This document shows positions 18,297-27,667 of a stretch of 64,000 nucleotides of DNA, piece by piece (the stretch's first letter is position 1; each line of letters begins with the position of its first letter). The notes beneath the pieces are model-generated. The model was not told where the DNA came from, searched no databases, and was given only the letters and a program-made list of their open reading frames with translations. The translations under genes and the position numbers were made by a program. The DNA comes from Ponticaulis profundi (GTDB lineage: Bacteria > Pseudomonadota > Alphaproteobacteria > Caulobacterales > Hyphomonadaceae): NCBI RefSeq assembly GCF_042659465.1, contig NZ_JBHSSW010000013.1, positions 1-64,000 on the forward strand, in the 5' to 3' direction.

Positions 18297-18680
18297 ATGT
18301 CGAATCAATTGAAGGGCAATGTCCTGATTGTTGAGGACAACCTAGTCATTGCGCTTGATGCTCAGGAAATGCTTCTTGAGCTTGGCGCACAAAGTGTTCA
18401 CCTTGCCAGTTCGAATGCCGAAGCGCTCGAAATTCTCGATCGCCACGGTATTCAATACGCCATGCTGGATATCCGTCTGGGGGATGGCACCAGCGAAGAC
18501 ATTGCTGCACGTCTCACAGACCAGCATATTCCGTTTCTTTTCGCATCCGGTTTTGAAACTCTGAGCAAACTCAGAGACCGCTACCCAAGTGCCGAAGCGA
18601 TTGAAAAGCCTTTTACCCGCGACGCACTCGAAGGCGCATTGCTGCGGCTTTTTCCAGATGCCAATGATGTAAAAGCCTGA
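18297..18680 (+). CDS. Single-domain response regulator
   Basis: A 127-residue stand-alone receiver. The acidic pair is in VLIVEDN, the phospho-acceptor is Asp58 in AMLDIRLGDG, the switch Ser is in FASGF, and the conserved Lys104 is in EKPF. There is no output domain, so it probably works as a phosphorelay shuttle or by protein contact. The sequence style (DIRLGDG, then HIPFLFASG) is that of receivers partnered with HWE/HisKA_2 or general-stress kinases. It converges on the operon of the large kinase (15 nt between stops). Confidence 0.93.
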   Translation: MSNQLKGNVLIVEDNLVIALDAQEMLLELGAQSVHLASSNAEALEILDRHGIQYAMLDIRLGDGTSEDIAARLTDQHIPFLFASGFETLSKLRDRYPSAEAIEKPFTRDALEGALLRLFPDANDVKA

Positions 18681-18694
18681 GCGGTGATGCGGCC

Positions 18695-19501
18695 CTAAAC
18701 GTGGGCCGCAATCACTTCGTTCACGTCAGCCTCTTTTGCCGTATCCAGTGAAATCACCTGATTGAAAGAGCTCCAATGGCCCATATCCTGAGCGGCCTTG
18801 GAGTCTTCGATCACCAGGTATTTCGGCACATTCGTTGATCCGAACAGCTCGCTTTGTTTCAGAGCATCGCTCGCCGAGACGTCGTTCGTATGCTGCGAAA
18901 TGAAGATCGAGGAATAGGCTTTCTCACGCAGATAGGAATCCAGCTTGGAGCCGCGATGATGCAGCACAAAGGGAACGCCGAGTTTCTTCAGTGCATTCTC
19001 GATTGCATCCAGCTCCAGCCATTCCTGCGCCACGATCAGAGCGGGCTTCACCCTGCGTTCCTGTTCAGGGCGGGACATGAACGAGTTATAGAGCTTCAGC
19101 ATCTGCTCTTCTTTCTCGATCGTCATGCGCTCCACTTCACGCAGGCGCGCTTCAATCGTCGCCAGCAGAAACTCGAAATCAATCGGCTTCGTCACATAAT
19201 CATCCACGCCAAGCTTCTTGCCCTGAATGATGTGGCGCCGGTCAGCCAACGCGCTGAGAAAAACGATCGGCGTTGATCGAAACGCTTTCATGTTGCGCAG
19301 GTTTTCGAGCATGCCATAGCCGTCCAGCTCCGGCATGGTGATGTCTGAAAGAACGAGCTGCGGCTTGAAGCGCTGGATCATCTCCAGCCCTTCCCGGCCG
19401 TTCGCCGCGGTATCGACCTCATAGCCTTCGTCTTCCAGCTCTTCGACAATCAGTTCGCGGATCTCAAGTTCGTCTTCAATAACAGCAATACGAGCAGACA
19501 T
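18695..19501 (-). CDS. Response regulator with receiver and C-terminal pseudo-receiver
   Basis: A 268-residue protein. Residues 1-125 form a full receiver (IEDE, Asp in VLSDITMPELDG, Lys in DDYVTKPI). A helical linker with repeated Glu/Arg follows, and the last 120 residues look like a second receiver-like alpha/beta domain without the phosphorylatable Asp (PALIVAQEWLELDAIENALK, then FISQHTND, LVIEDSKAA). No DNA-binding domain is present. It is the last gene of a three-gene minus-strand operon with two kinases, and AGGAG lies 6 nt before the second of two ATG codons. Confidence 0.88.
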   Translation of the reverse strand: MSARIAVIEDELEIRELIVEELEDEGYEVDTAANGREGLEMIQRFKPQLVLSDITMPELDGYGMLENLRNMKAFRSTPIVFLSALADRRHIIQGKKLGVDDYVTKPIDFEFLLATIEARLREVERMTIEKEEQMLKLYNSFMSRPEQERRVKPALIVAQEWLELDAIENALKKLGVPFVLHHRGSKLDSYLREKAYSSIFISQHTNDVSASDALKQSELFGSTNVPKYLVIEDSKAAQDMGHWSSFNQVISLDTAKEADVNEVIAAHV

Positions 19502-19510
19502 CATCGTCTC

Positions 19511-20323
19511 CTAGTTTTCTTTATTCTGTTCTGGGAGTGGTCGGATCAAGGCCGGGCCAGACGTTTCGGAAAGCGTCTCTATGGGCAGATGGATTTCAAA
19601 TTCCACCCGATCATTGTCCATATCGACATCGAGTTCCCCCCCGTATTGCTCAATGAGCAAACGGATAATCTTCAGCTCTGTCCCCTGGCAGAGCATGTTC
19701 AGGCGCGCCTTGTCCTCTTCTGCGAGGACATTGGAGAGTTCACTCACATCGACAAGCGACCTCGCCTCAAAGACGGCCTTCAGCGACAGCGAAACGTCAT
19801 GACCATCCGACCAGGTGAGAAAGTCCAGTCGGCCGTGGTTCTTGACGATATCCGCGCCGATCGTGAACAGCTTGTCGAGCACCAGTTCCACAAGGCGCCG
19901 GTCAGTGACCTGCAGCGGCTCGCTTTCCTCCGACCAGGACACGAAGTTCAGATGCGGATTGGCATCCTTATACTCTTCAATCAGCTTCGCCGTGACTTCG
20001 CTGAGTTCAGACGTAGCCGGCGGGCGGTCCTGCACACAGGAGGCCAGCTCGGACATTTCAATCGAGCGCTCAACAATCCCGACCATCTTTTCAACCGTCG
20101 CACGGATCGTGTGCACGCGTTCGCGGACTTCATCCGGTGACATGGTTTCCGCGCGGCGTGCCAGGCGACGGGCTGTGCCGTCAATCACGGTCAAAGGCGT
20201 TCGGAAGGAATGACGCGTATCGAAGGACAAACGGTCACGAAGAAACTTCAGCTCTTCGGCGGCCGTATGCGCAGCGTCCAGAATTGGTATGACGCTCTCT
20301 TTGGTTTCCGGTTTGGTATTCAT
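19511..20323 (-). CDS. Degenerate histidine kinase (HisKA plus decayed ATPase domain)
   Basis: A 270-residue cytosolic protein. Its HisKA part (FDTRHSFRTPLTVIDGTARR, with the His kept) is closely related to the dimerisation segment of the large upstream kinase, including a shared PDEVRERVHTIRATVEKM stretch. The C-terminal half has the length of an HATPase domain, but I see no convincing N box, DxGxG or G2 motif (compare DTGIGIP and GTGIGLNL upstream). It may accept phosphate without making it, or act as an allosteric partner. The start ATG follows GAGGGAAAG, just after the upstream stop. Confidence 0.85.
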   Translation of the reverse strand: MNTKPETKESVIPILDAAHTAAEELKFLRDRLSFDTRHSFRTPLTVIDGTARRLARRAETMSPDEVRERVHTIRATVEKMVGIVERSIEMSELASCVQDRPPATSELSEVTAKLIEEYKDANPHLNFVSWSEESEPLQVTDRRLVELVLDKLFTIGADIVKNHGRLDFLTWSDGHDVSLSLKAVFEARSLVDVSELSNVLAEEDKARLNMLCQGTELKIIRLLIEQYGGELDVDMDNDRVEFEIHLPIETLSETSGPALIRPLPEQNKEN

Positions 20324-20330
20324 CTTTCCC

Positions 20331-23306
20331 TCACGCCACATCTTCGTTCGTTTCGAAGGTGCGGTGGGTGTCCGGCGCTGTATCTCCCGGCGCTGTGTCC
20401 AATGGGGACTTCAGCGGCAATTTAAGCGTCAGTTCGGTCCATTCACCTTCAACACTATCGATTTCGACATCCCCATAGTGCATCTCAACCAGGCTTTTCA
20501 CGAGGTTCAGACCAATGCCTGTCCCCGGAATACCCGTTGATGTCGAAGCCCGGAAAAAGCGTTGGAAGATTTTTGATATTTCTTCCTTCGGAATGCCAAT
20601 CCCGGTGTCTCTGACTTTCAGAGTAGCATACTGATCTTCAACAAACCCTTTCACGGACACATATTTGCGTTTGCCGGAATATTTCACGGCATTCGAAATG
20701 ATGTTCGTGACCACATTGTCCAGCAGCTTGGCGTCGCCGAACATGTTGGTTGGAAGCTCATCAATATCGACATCAATCGTGTACGTTGTCGCCACTTCCT
20801 TCTGGCGCGTACAAACCTCATTCACCAGATCCTTCAGGCTGAATGGCTCTGGTGACAGACGGATACGTCCTGACGACAGACGCGTCGCATCCAGCGTCCG
20901 CTCAACCAGCATGGTCATACGTTTGACCGTCGCCCGGATCGTGCCAACGCGTTCTCGAATTTCGTCTGGCGCAAGGCGGTCAGCGCGCTTCTCAATCCGG
21001 CGTGCAGCCCCATCGATAATGGTCAATGGTGTTCGGAACTCATGGCTTGCCATAGACACAAACTCAGCCTGCATCCGGTTCAGCTCACGCTCGGACGCCA
21101 GAGCTTTCTCCAGCTCCAGAGACTGGTTCATAATCGTCTGGGTACGCTCTTCAACGCGAGCGGCCAGTTCATCGCGGCTCGCAATCAGCTCAAGTTCGAG
21201 GTTTTTGCGCTCGGTGATGTTGCGATGGACAATCACACAGCCCGCATAGGTACCATCTGATTCAAAGATCGGCGTGTGGATCGCGTCCACCCAATATGGG
21301 TCGCCGGACTTCGGATAGATCAGCAGCTCTTCATTGACCGGCACATGGCTCGTGACCGCGCGCACAGAACGATCCAGCTTTTCGCGGTTTGTATCAGGGC
21401 CTGACAGAATGATATTGAGCGGCACATCGCACATCTCAGCCAGCGAATAACCCGTCATCTTCTCCATGGATGGGTTCACCCATGCCACAGAGTAATTCGT
21501 ATCGAGGATCGCCATGCCATCCGAAGCGTGACGCGCAATCAGGGCCAGGCGGTCTGATTCGGCGCGTGCAGATGCCAGTCGCTGGCGGATGGCACGATCT
21601 TCGGTAACATCTTCAATGACATGAACAAACTGACGCACCCGGCGATCTGTAAACACAGGAGACACAGCGCCGCTGAGCCAGAAATCCTGACCGTTCTTGC
21701 GCATAGCGAGGATTTCGTAATCGGCTGTGCGGTTGTCACGCAGGTTTTCTGAGACGCTCCGGATGACATCTTCATCCGCATCCGGGTGATTGATAACGTC
21801 TTCGAGGCGCACGCCTTCAAGCTCATGTGGTGCAAACCCACTCATCTGAGAGAAGGCGTCATTGCACCAGGTGACCCGGCCACGCCAGTCGGTCAGCACG
21901 ATGCCCTTGGTCGTGTGCTCAGCGCAAAGCGCGAGCTTGTAGACACGCGCCTTTTCCGCCTCCAACTCATCGAGCGCGCCAACGGTGGAACGCTGCGCAG
22001 GCAGGAACACACCAAACACCATGAAGCCGAAGATGAAGATGCCACCGACCAGGGACATGTCGCGGACCAGCAACTGCAGGTCATTTGTCTCTTTGGCGTG
22101 TACCAGAACACGGCGCGATAATTCGCTTAAACGGCTTCCGAAAAGCAGCTCTTCAACCTTGGTAAAATCCGAGATCTGAGACTGAAGGCCAAAGCTCGAC
22201 TTCAGAAACTGGTAGAAGTGATCCATTTCTTCCGCCAGCGAAATGCCGGAATCCTCGCCATTATGCGTAGCAAAGTTCGAATAGTAGAATTCGCGCACGC
22301 CATCGGCTGTTGAAGGACTTGCGATCAGTTCTTCAACGCGTGTCTTGTTCTCATAGAAGCTCTGGATTTGCTCGAAGACGGTCGAAGGCACCTTCCAGCT
22401 CGACATCTCTGTCAGATCGCGCGCCTGATACTCCTGCGCCTGCACAAACAGTTCTGAGCGTTGCGCGTTGAGGGTTTCGGTCAGCCGTGCCAGTTCAAAA
22501 TACGTCGTTGATCGGCGGGTCGAGTAGTCGGTCGCCTGAAACACAGAGATCGACAACAGCGCCGTCAGAAAAGCGGCCACGGCATATCGGCGCCAGTGCT
22601 GACGAGGGTCGGAGCCCGTAACAAAGGTCAGGCTGACGGCAATCACCGTTGAAATGGCGAGAAAACACTGCAGTCGGCGCGCATCCAGACCAACATCGGA
22701 CAGCATTTCGTACTGCGTGACATCAAACTGAATGCCATGTACCAGGCTGAGCTGAATGGCCGGAAAGGCCAGTCCGACAAGCGGAATACCGAGCAGCGTC
22801 AGGCGGCTTTGGTTCTTGTAAATCAGGCGCGAATGAAAAATGGCATAGAAGGCGCAAATCGGCAGAACGGTCGCCAACAGAAAGGTCATGTCGATCGTCG
22901 TCGGCTTGACCGGATAGGCCATCATCAACGTCAGCACGCCTTGCACCGTACAAACCGAAACGACCCATGCACCCGCCGCAGCGCGGATGATCCGATCGCG
23001 CTTCACATTGGACATCCACAAGGTCACAAGCGCCCCGGCAGACGCCGTCAGCAACAAAATGACCAGCTCACCTGCCGTGATGTGAATTTCGCGCGGATTG
23101 GCGGTGAACAGTAGGACGAGCAGAACATGCCCGAAAAACTGCTGCGCAATCAGCATGCTCAGAATGCTGCGATCACTGTAAGAGGTCGATTGGCCCCGCC
23201 CCGCAAAATTTCGGAACCGGATGACAACGAACCCCAGAATTGCCAGTCCCGCAATAAACATTGCGGCATTTGCCAATTCATACCCGGAAAGAGGAATTCC
23301 CAACAT
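20331..23306 (-). CDS. Membrane-bound PAS-PAS sensor histidine kinase
   Basis: About 991 residues. An N-terminal module of seven or eight hydrophobic helices (first 260 residues) is followed by a helical, probably periplasmic stretch, one more membrane helix (SLVGGIFIFGFMVFGVFL), two PAS domains (VTWCNDAFSQMSGF; VAWVNPSMEKMTGY), a coiled coil (ELAARVEERTQTIMNQSLEL), HisKA with SHEFRTPLTIIDGAA (His about 755), and a complete HATPase (NIISNAVKYS, DTGIGIP, GTGIGLNL). I chose the ATG at 23306 after AGGTGG; a TTG at 23342 is in frame. It heads an operon with a degenerate kinase and a receiver. Confidence 0.93.
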   Translation of the reverse strand: MLGIPLSGYELANAAMFIAGLAILGFVVIRFRNFAGRGQSTSYSDRSILSMLIAQQFFGHVLLVLLFTANPREIHITAGELVILLLTASAGALVTLWMSNVKRDRIIRAAAGAWVVSVCTVQGVLTLMMAYPVKPTTIDMTFLLATVLPICAFYAIFHSRLIYKNQSRLTLLGIPLVGLAFPAIQLSLVHGIQFDVTQYEMLSDVGLDARRLQCFLAISTVIAVSLTFVTGSDPRQHWRRYAVAAFLTALLSISVFQATDYSTRRSTTYFELARLTETLNAQRSELFVQAQEYQARDLTEMSSWKVPSTVFEQIQSFYENKTRVEELIASPSTADGVREFYYSNFATHNGEDSGISLAEEMDHFYQFLKSSFGLQSQISDFTKVEELLFGSRLSELSRRVLVHAKETNDLQLLVRDMSLVGGIFIFGFMVFGVFLPAQRSTVGALDELEAEKARVYKLALCAEHTTKGIVLTDWRGRVTWCNDAFSQMSGFAPHELEGVRLEDVINHPDADEDVIRSVSENLRDNRTADYEILAMRKNGQDFWLSGAVSPVFTDRRVRQFVHVIEDVTEDRAIRQRLASARAESDRLALIARHASDGMAILDTNYSVAWVNPSMEKMTGYSLAEMCDVPLNIILSGPDTNREKLDRSVRAVTSHVPVNEELLIYPKSGDPYWVDAIHTPIFESDGTYAGCVIVHRNITERKNLELELIASRDELAARVEERTQTIMNQSLELEKALASERELNRMQAEFVSMASHEFRTPLTIIDGAARRIEKRADRLAPDEIRERVGTIRATVKRMTMLVERTLDATRLSSGRIRLSPEPFSLKDLVNEVCTRQKEVATTYTIDVDIDELPTNMFGDAKLLDNVVTNIISNAVKYSGKRKYVSVKGFVEDQYATLKVRDTGIGIPKEEISKIFQRFFRASTSTGIPGTGIGLNLVKSLVEMHYGDVEIDSVEGEWTELTLKLPLKSPLDTAPGDTAPDTHRTFETNEDVA

Positions 23307-23404
23307 TACCCACCTGACGTATTTTGTCAGAGGGAACCACAAACAGTTTAAAAAACCGCTCCGGTGGTTGTTGGAAGTTTAAAAAACACCCGCAAGATAG
23401 TCTT

Positions 23405-23423
23405 AATAACCAAACATGGTTAG
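23405..23423. repeat. Short inverted repeat upstream of the kinase operon
   Basis: TAACCA and TGGTTA face each other across four bases between ptsN and the large kinase. This is a possible operator, or part of the ptsN transcript end. The arms are too short to be sure. Confidence 0.25.
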
Positions 23424-23428
23424 TCGAT

Positions 23429-23899
23429 TCATGCGGCGGTGCTGGTCACCTGATTGCCCAGAATCATGCGGATTTCCTGCTCATCTTCAGCAGATCGCAA
23501 TTCATCGCGCAGCTCTGACTGACGCATGACACGCGCGACTTTCGCAAGCGCGCGCAAATGATCTGCGCCAGCACCATCCGGTGCCAGAAGCATGAAGACA
23601 AGGTCGCAAGGCTGTTCGTCAACCGAATCAAAATTAACCGGCGTCAGAAGGCGTGCAAAGCCGCCAATCGGCTGTGTCACACCTTCCAGTCGGGCGTGCG
23701 GCAGCACAACACCATGGCCCACGGCCGTGGAGCCGAGCTGCTCGCGCTCCAGTATGGCGCTTAGAATTTCACGTTCAGGAACATGCGTCACAGCGGCCAT
23801 GGCTGCCGACATGCGTGTAAACACCTGTTTGGCGCTGGTGCACGTCAAAGCCGGAAGAACCGGGCCTCCGTTCAGAAGATCTGAAAGGTCTTTCGCCAT
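23429..23899 (-). CDS. ptsN: PTS IIA-like nitrogen regulatory protein
   Basis: A 156-residue EIIA-Ntr protein. The phospho-accepting His68 is in GHGVVLPHARLEG, and the body matches the fructose/mannitol EIIA fold. It is phosphorylated by the nitrogen PTS and regulates potassium transport, nitrogen and envelope stress functions. It lies 3' of hpf and rpoN, the canonical rpoN-hpf-ptsN order, and is very likely in the same operon. Confidence 0.95.
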   Translation of the reverse strand: MAKDLSDLLNGGPVLPALTCTSAKQVFTRMSAAMAAVTHVPEREILSAILEREQLGSTAVGHGVVLPHARLEGVTQPIGGFARLLTPVNFDSVDEQPCDLVFMLLAPDGAGADHLRALAKVARVMRQSELRDELRSAEDEQEIRMILGNQVTSTAA

Positions 23900-23936
23900 A
23901 CTAAGTCCAATTTCGCTTGGTCGCTCCGGACGTCAC

Positions 23937-24527
23937 TTAAGACGCGTTACCGGGATCGACCCACCCAATGTGTCCATCACTGCGCCGGTAGACCATATTC
24001 AGTCCGCCATGAACAGCGTTTCGAAACATAAGTGCCGGAACATCCATCAGTTCCAGCTGCATGACCGCCATAGAAGCAGTCATTGTGTTCACTTTGGTCT
24101 GCTTTTCAGCAATGACCGCCGGAGCTTCGACCGTATCGTAATCGACTTCGTCATCTTCACCGGCCTCTTCTTCGACCGGCGCCAGAACAGAGTATGCCGC
24201 CATTTCGGCAGGAATAGGGCTCTTGTCTGAGCGGTGGTGATCTTTCAGTCGACGTTTATACCGTCGAACCCGCTTTTCGAGCTTGTCCAGTGCAAGTTCG
24301 AACGCCGCATATGGATCATCCGCTTCCGCGCTGCTCTGAAGCGAAATTCCAGATGGCAGAGCCACCTGACATTCGGCTTCATAGAGATGCCCATCCTTGG
24401 CCATGCTGACATTGCCTTCGGTGGCGCGGTCGAAATATTTCGTCACCGCATCCTCAAGCCCGTTTTCAATGCGCGTACGCAGGGCATCACCGAGATCGAT
24501 ATTTTTACCGGCAATTTGAATATGCAT
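23937..24527 (-). CDS. hpf: Ribosome hibernation-promoting factor, long form
   Basis: A 196-residue long HPF. The N-terminal S30AE domain (MHIQIAGKNIDLGDALRTRI) binds the decoding site, and the C-terminal dimerisation domain (about residues 135-190, with EEKQTKVNTMTASMAVMQLELM-like spacing) pairs two 70S ribosomes into 100S particles. The ATG at 24527 follows AAAGGAC; upstream in-frame starts would add an unrelated leader. It sits between rpoN and ptsN. Confidence 0.95.
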   Translation of the reverse strand: MHIQIAGKNIDLGDALRTRIENGLEDAVTKYFDRATEGNVSMAKDGHLYEAECQVALPSGISLQSSAEADDPYAAFELALDKLEKRVRRYKRRLKDHHRSDKSPIPAEMAAYSVLAPVEEEAGEDDEVDYDTVEAPAVIAEKQTKVNTMTASMAVMQLELMDVPALMFRNAVHGGLNMVYRRSDGHIGWVDPGNAS

Positions 24528-24775
24528 GTCGGGTCCTTTTCTCTTGTCATTTATCCCCTCGCACCATGAGTGTGCATCACAGAATGAGGGTCTGACAAGA
24601 ATAAGGGCGGGCACTTGGACCAACTCTTCTGGGGAGTCAAGTCACGCAACCCTGAGGTTCAGACATAAGCTCCCCCTACCCCGGGGCTTGCGGCCCCAAA
24701 AGCATGTTCGAAAGTTTTCATTTTTTCTGGCGGACCGCTGTCGAGAAGGACCTCAAACGCAGAAAAACCAGAAAA

Positions 24776-26272
24776 TCAGGCCGATTGGCGCATCGCCCGG
24801 CGTCTCTGAACAGAGGACGGAATCCTCAAGGATTCCCGATACTTGGCGACAGTGCGTCGTGCGATATCGATCCCAAAGCCTCGCAACTCATCTACAAGTT
24901 GGTCATCTGACAGCACCGTATCGAGTGTTTCGGTATCAATCAGAGCCTTGATCCTGTGACGAACAGCCTCAGCCGAATGCGACTCTCCGCCGCCCGTCGA
25001 GGCAATCGCTGCCGAAAAGAAATATTTCAGTTCAAACAAACCGCGCGGTGAAGACAGATATTTGTTTGATGTCACCCGTGACACGGTGGACTCATGCATG
25101 CCAATCGCATCTGCGACCGTTTTCAGGTTCAGCGGACGCAAATGCGCGACACCGTGGACAAAGAAGGCATCCTGCTGGCGCACAACTTCCTGCGCGACCT
25201 TCAGAATGGTGCGTGCGCGCTGGTCCAGGCTCTTTATGAGCCAGTTGGCATTGGCCGCACATTCCTCGATAAATTCCTTTTCAGCGTCGCGTTTCGCATG
25301 CGCCGAGACTTCCGCATAATATGTGCGGTCCATCAGAATACGTGGCAGCGTATCGCTGTTCAGTTCCACCCCGAACGCGCCATGCGGCAATTCACGGACA
25401 AACACATCCGGCACAACGGTTTGCGCAGCATCGCCGGCAAAGGCAGCGCCTGGGCGCGGTGTAAGCGCCTTGATCTCGGCAATCATGTCGAGCACGTCAG
25501 CGCGGTCCACACCGCACTTTTGAGACAACGCTGACAAATCATGTTTCGCAACCAGTGCGAGGTTCTCGAGCAGCGCTTGCATGGCCGGATCAAAGCGATC
25601 CATTTCCTTCAGCTGCAGCGCCAGACATTCCTCCAGAGACCGCGCCATCACACCGGTTGGCTCAAAGGACTGACAGGCCAGAAGCACACGCTCCACCTGT
25701 TCCAGCTCGACACCGAGCTGTTCAGCCGACTGGTCGAGGTCAACACGCAGATAACCGCTGTCGTCGACATCTTCGATGAGCTGAGAGGCAATCAGTCGAT
25801 CCGCCACCGTCCAGGATGACAGGTTCAGCTGATCTTTCAGGTGTTCCTTGAGGCTCTTTTCGGTGGTGAGCACGGATTCAAAATCAAAATCCTCACCGCC
25901 GCCACTCGATGGGCTCGCGCCTGCACCGGATGACGCGCTCGCGGCGCCATGCGCTGTGACGGCCTCATCAGAAGGGCCATCTGATTCATACGCGTCTTCA
26001 TGGGGGGCATCGAGATTGTCCTGCGCTTCACTCAGCCGCGCACCATCATCGAGATTGAGATCTTCGGAACTTGATTCGGAGGCGCTTTCAGGCGAATCGC
26101 CGCTCTGCTCACCATCATCGCGCTGCAGAAGCGGATTCTTTTCGAGCTCCTGCTCGATATATTCGGCCAGCTCGATATTCGAGAGCTGCAGCAGTTTGAT
26201 CGCCTGCTGCAGTTGAGGTGTCATGACAAGGGATTGCCCCTGTCGAAGTTCTATTCGCTGTGAAAACGCCAC
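24776..26272 (-). CDS. rpoN: RNA polymerase sigma-54 factor
   Basis: A 498-residue sigma-54. Region I is the Gln/Leu-rich RIELRQGQSLVMTPQLQQAIKLLQ segment, then an acidic region II, the core-binding region III, a helix-turn-helix (MHESTVSRVTSNKYL) and the C-terminal RpoN box ARRTVAKYRE. I set the start at a GTG with a perfect AGGAGG 7 nt upstream, which overlaps the lptB stop codon and implies translational coupling; a longer GTG start at 26302 is less likely. The order lptC-lptA-lptB-rpoN-hpf-ptsN is the standard proteobacterial cluster. Confidence 0.97.
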   Translation of the reverse strand: MAFSQRIELRQGQSLVMTPQLQQAIKLLQLSNIELAEYIEQELEKNPLLQRDDGEQSGDSPESASESSSEDLNLDDGARLSEAQDNLDAPHEDAYESDGPSDEAVTAHGAASASSGAGASPSSGGGEDFDFESVLTTEKSLKEHLKDQLNLSSWTVADRLIASQLIEDVDDSGYLRVDLDQSAEQLGVELEQVERVLLACQSFEPTGVMARSLEECLALQLKEMDRFDPAMQALLENLALVAKHDLSALSQKCGVDRADVLDMIAEIKALTPRPGAAFAGDAAQTVVPDVFVRELPHGAFGVELNSDTLPRILMDRTYYAEVSAHAKRDAEKEFIEECAANANWLIKSLDQRARTILKVAQEVVRQQDAFFVHGVAHLRPLNLKTVADAIGMHESTVSRVTSNKYLSSPRGLFELKYFFSAAIASTGGGESHSAEAVRHRIKALIDTETLDTVLSDDQLVDELRGFGIDIARRTVAKYRESLRIPSSVQRRRAMRQSA

Positions 26273-26282
26273 CGCGAGCCTC

Positions 26283-27017
26283 CTAGGCCGCGAACCTTTC
26301 ACCCAGATAGACCCGGCGCACTTCTTCGTTTGTCAGAATGTCCTGAGGTGAGCCTTCGAAAAGAACACGTCCATCATAGATAATGGAGGCTCGATCAACG
26401 ATTTCCAGTGTCTCACGGACCTGGTGGTCGGTAATCAGCACGCCGATGCCGCGTTCTTTCAGATAACGCACCAGATCAGAAATATCCGAAATGGCCAGAG
26501 GGTCGATCCCGGTGAACGGTTCGTCCAACAACATGAAACTCGGCCGGGATGCAAGCGCGCGTGCAATTTCGACCCGGCGGCGTTCACCACCGGAAAGCGA
26601 CATCGCAGACTGCGATCGGATATGGGTAATGTTCAGCTCTTCCAGAAGCCCTTCCACCACCTGCTTGCGGGCGGCTTTGCTCTTCTCTGTCAGCTCAACA
26701 ACGCTCATCACGTTTTCTTCGACGGTCATACCGCGAAAAATAGACGTCTCCTGTGGGAGATAGCCGACACCCAGACGTGCTCGCTGATACATTGGCAGGC
26801 CGGTTACGTCCTCACCATCGATCTCGATACGTCCTTCATCAGCTGCGATGAGTCCCATCATCATATAGAAACAGGTGGTCTTACCTGCACCATTAGGGCC
26901 GAGCAGGCCAACAACTTCCCCACGTCGCAGAGAAAGCGAGACATCATGAACCACGCGTCGTTTCTTGAACGACTTGGCGAGGTTTGATGCTGTCAGACCG
27001 GAAAGGTCATCGCTCAC
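26283..27017 (-). CDS. lptB: LPS export ABC transporter ATPase
   Basis: The ATPase of the LptB2FG machine that extracts LPS from the inner membrane. The 244-residue protein shows Walker A LLGPNGAGKTTCFYMMMG, the LptB-typical ARLGVGYLPQETSIFRGMTVEENV Q loop, the signature SLSGGERRRVEIARAL and Walker B FMLLDEPFTGIDP. Its stop codon overlaps the ribosome site of rpoN. The partners lptA and lptC lie upstream on the same strand. Confidence 0.97.
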   Translation of the reverse strand: MSDDLSGLTASNLAKSFKKRRVVHDVSLSLRRGEVVGLLGPNGAGKTTCFYMMMGLIAADEGRIEIDGEDVTGLPMYQRARLGVGYLPQETSIFRGMTVEENVMSVVELTEKSKAARKQVVEGLLEELNITHIRSQSAMSLSGGERRRVEIARALASRPSFMLLDEPFTGIDPLAISDISDLVRYLKERGIGVLITDHQVRETLEIVDRASIIYDGRVLFEGSPQDILTNEEVRRVYLGERFAA

Positions 27018-27129
27018 GCGTCTACTCCATCATTGTGGGGGCTTGTTATCAGCCTACGGCCCGATTTTTGCAGAGACCCCCTAAAATACTGTTGAAGCCG
27101 CGAAAAAAATGCGACTTCGCGCAATTCTC

Positions 27130-27666
27130 TTATTCTTCGCCGTCGGCTTCCTCGGTCACGAGTACCGTGCGAACGCGCTCACCCTTTTTCTTGGAGTTTG
27201 CGCTGACGGTTGATTTTCCGCTTCCAACCTCAATCACCAGGCGGTCGCCGACAATGACGTTCTCGCCACGTGTCACAATAACATCGCCGGTCAGGACAAT
27301 GGTGTCATTCTGATAGTTATAGACGCCGCGATTGCCTTTGGCCTGCTCATTCGGCGTCATGTAGAAGACAGAACCTTCCGCCACGAGCTGCTTCACGGCA
27401 CCGACGCCACTTCCGATACCGGAATTGGCCTGACCTTCTGCCGGCTGCTTTTCTTCGAACAGGATGGTCAGCTTGTCCGTGCGGATCCGTGCATCGCCCT
27501 GAATGGCGTCGACATTGCCCATGTAGATGGCCTTGCTCTGCTTATCCAGAAACTCGAGCGTGTCCGCTTCGATCTGGATCGGGCCGCTCTGGCCACTCAG
27601 CTGAGCTGACGCACCGAAGGTCAGCGCTGACGCCAATACGGATACTGATACAAGTGCTTTCCACAT
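27130..27666 (-). CDS. lptA: LPS transport periplasmic protein LptA (OstA-like)
   Basis: A 178-residue periplasmic bridge protein. A signal peptide (KALVSVSVLASALTFGASAQ) precedes an OstA-like beta-jellyroll with PIQIEADTLEFLDKQSKAIYMGNV, GDARIRTDKLTI and NDTIVLTGDVIVTRGENVIVGDRLV. It links LptC to LptD. The ATG lies just after the lptC stop, so the two genes are coupled. Confidence 0.93.
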   Translation of the reverse strand: MWKALVSVSVLASALTFGASAQLSGQSGPIQIEADTLEFLDKQSKAIYMGNVDAIQGDARIRTDKLTILFEEKQPAEGQANSGIGSGVGAVKQLVAEGSVFYMTPNEQAKGNRGVYNYQNDTIVLTGDVIVTRGENVIVGDRLVIEVGSGKSTVSANSKKKGERVRTVLVTEEADGEE

Positions 27667-27667
27667 G

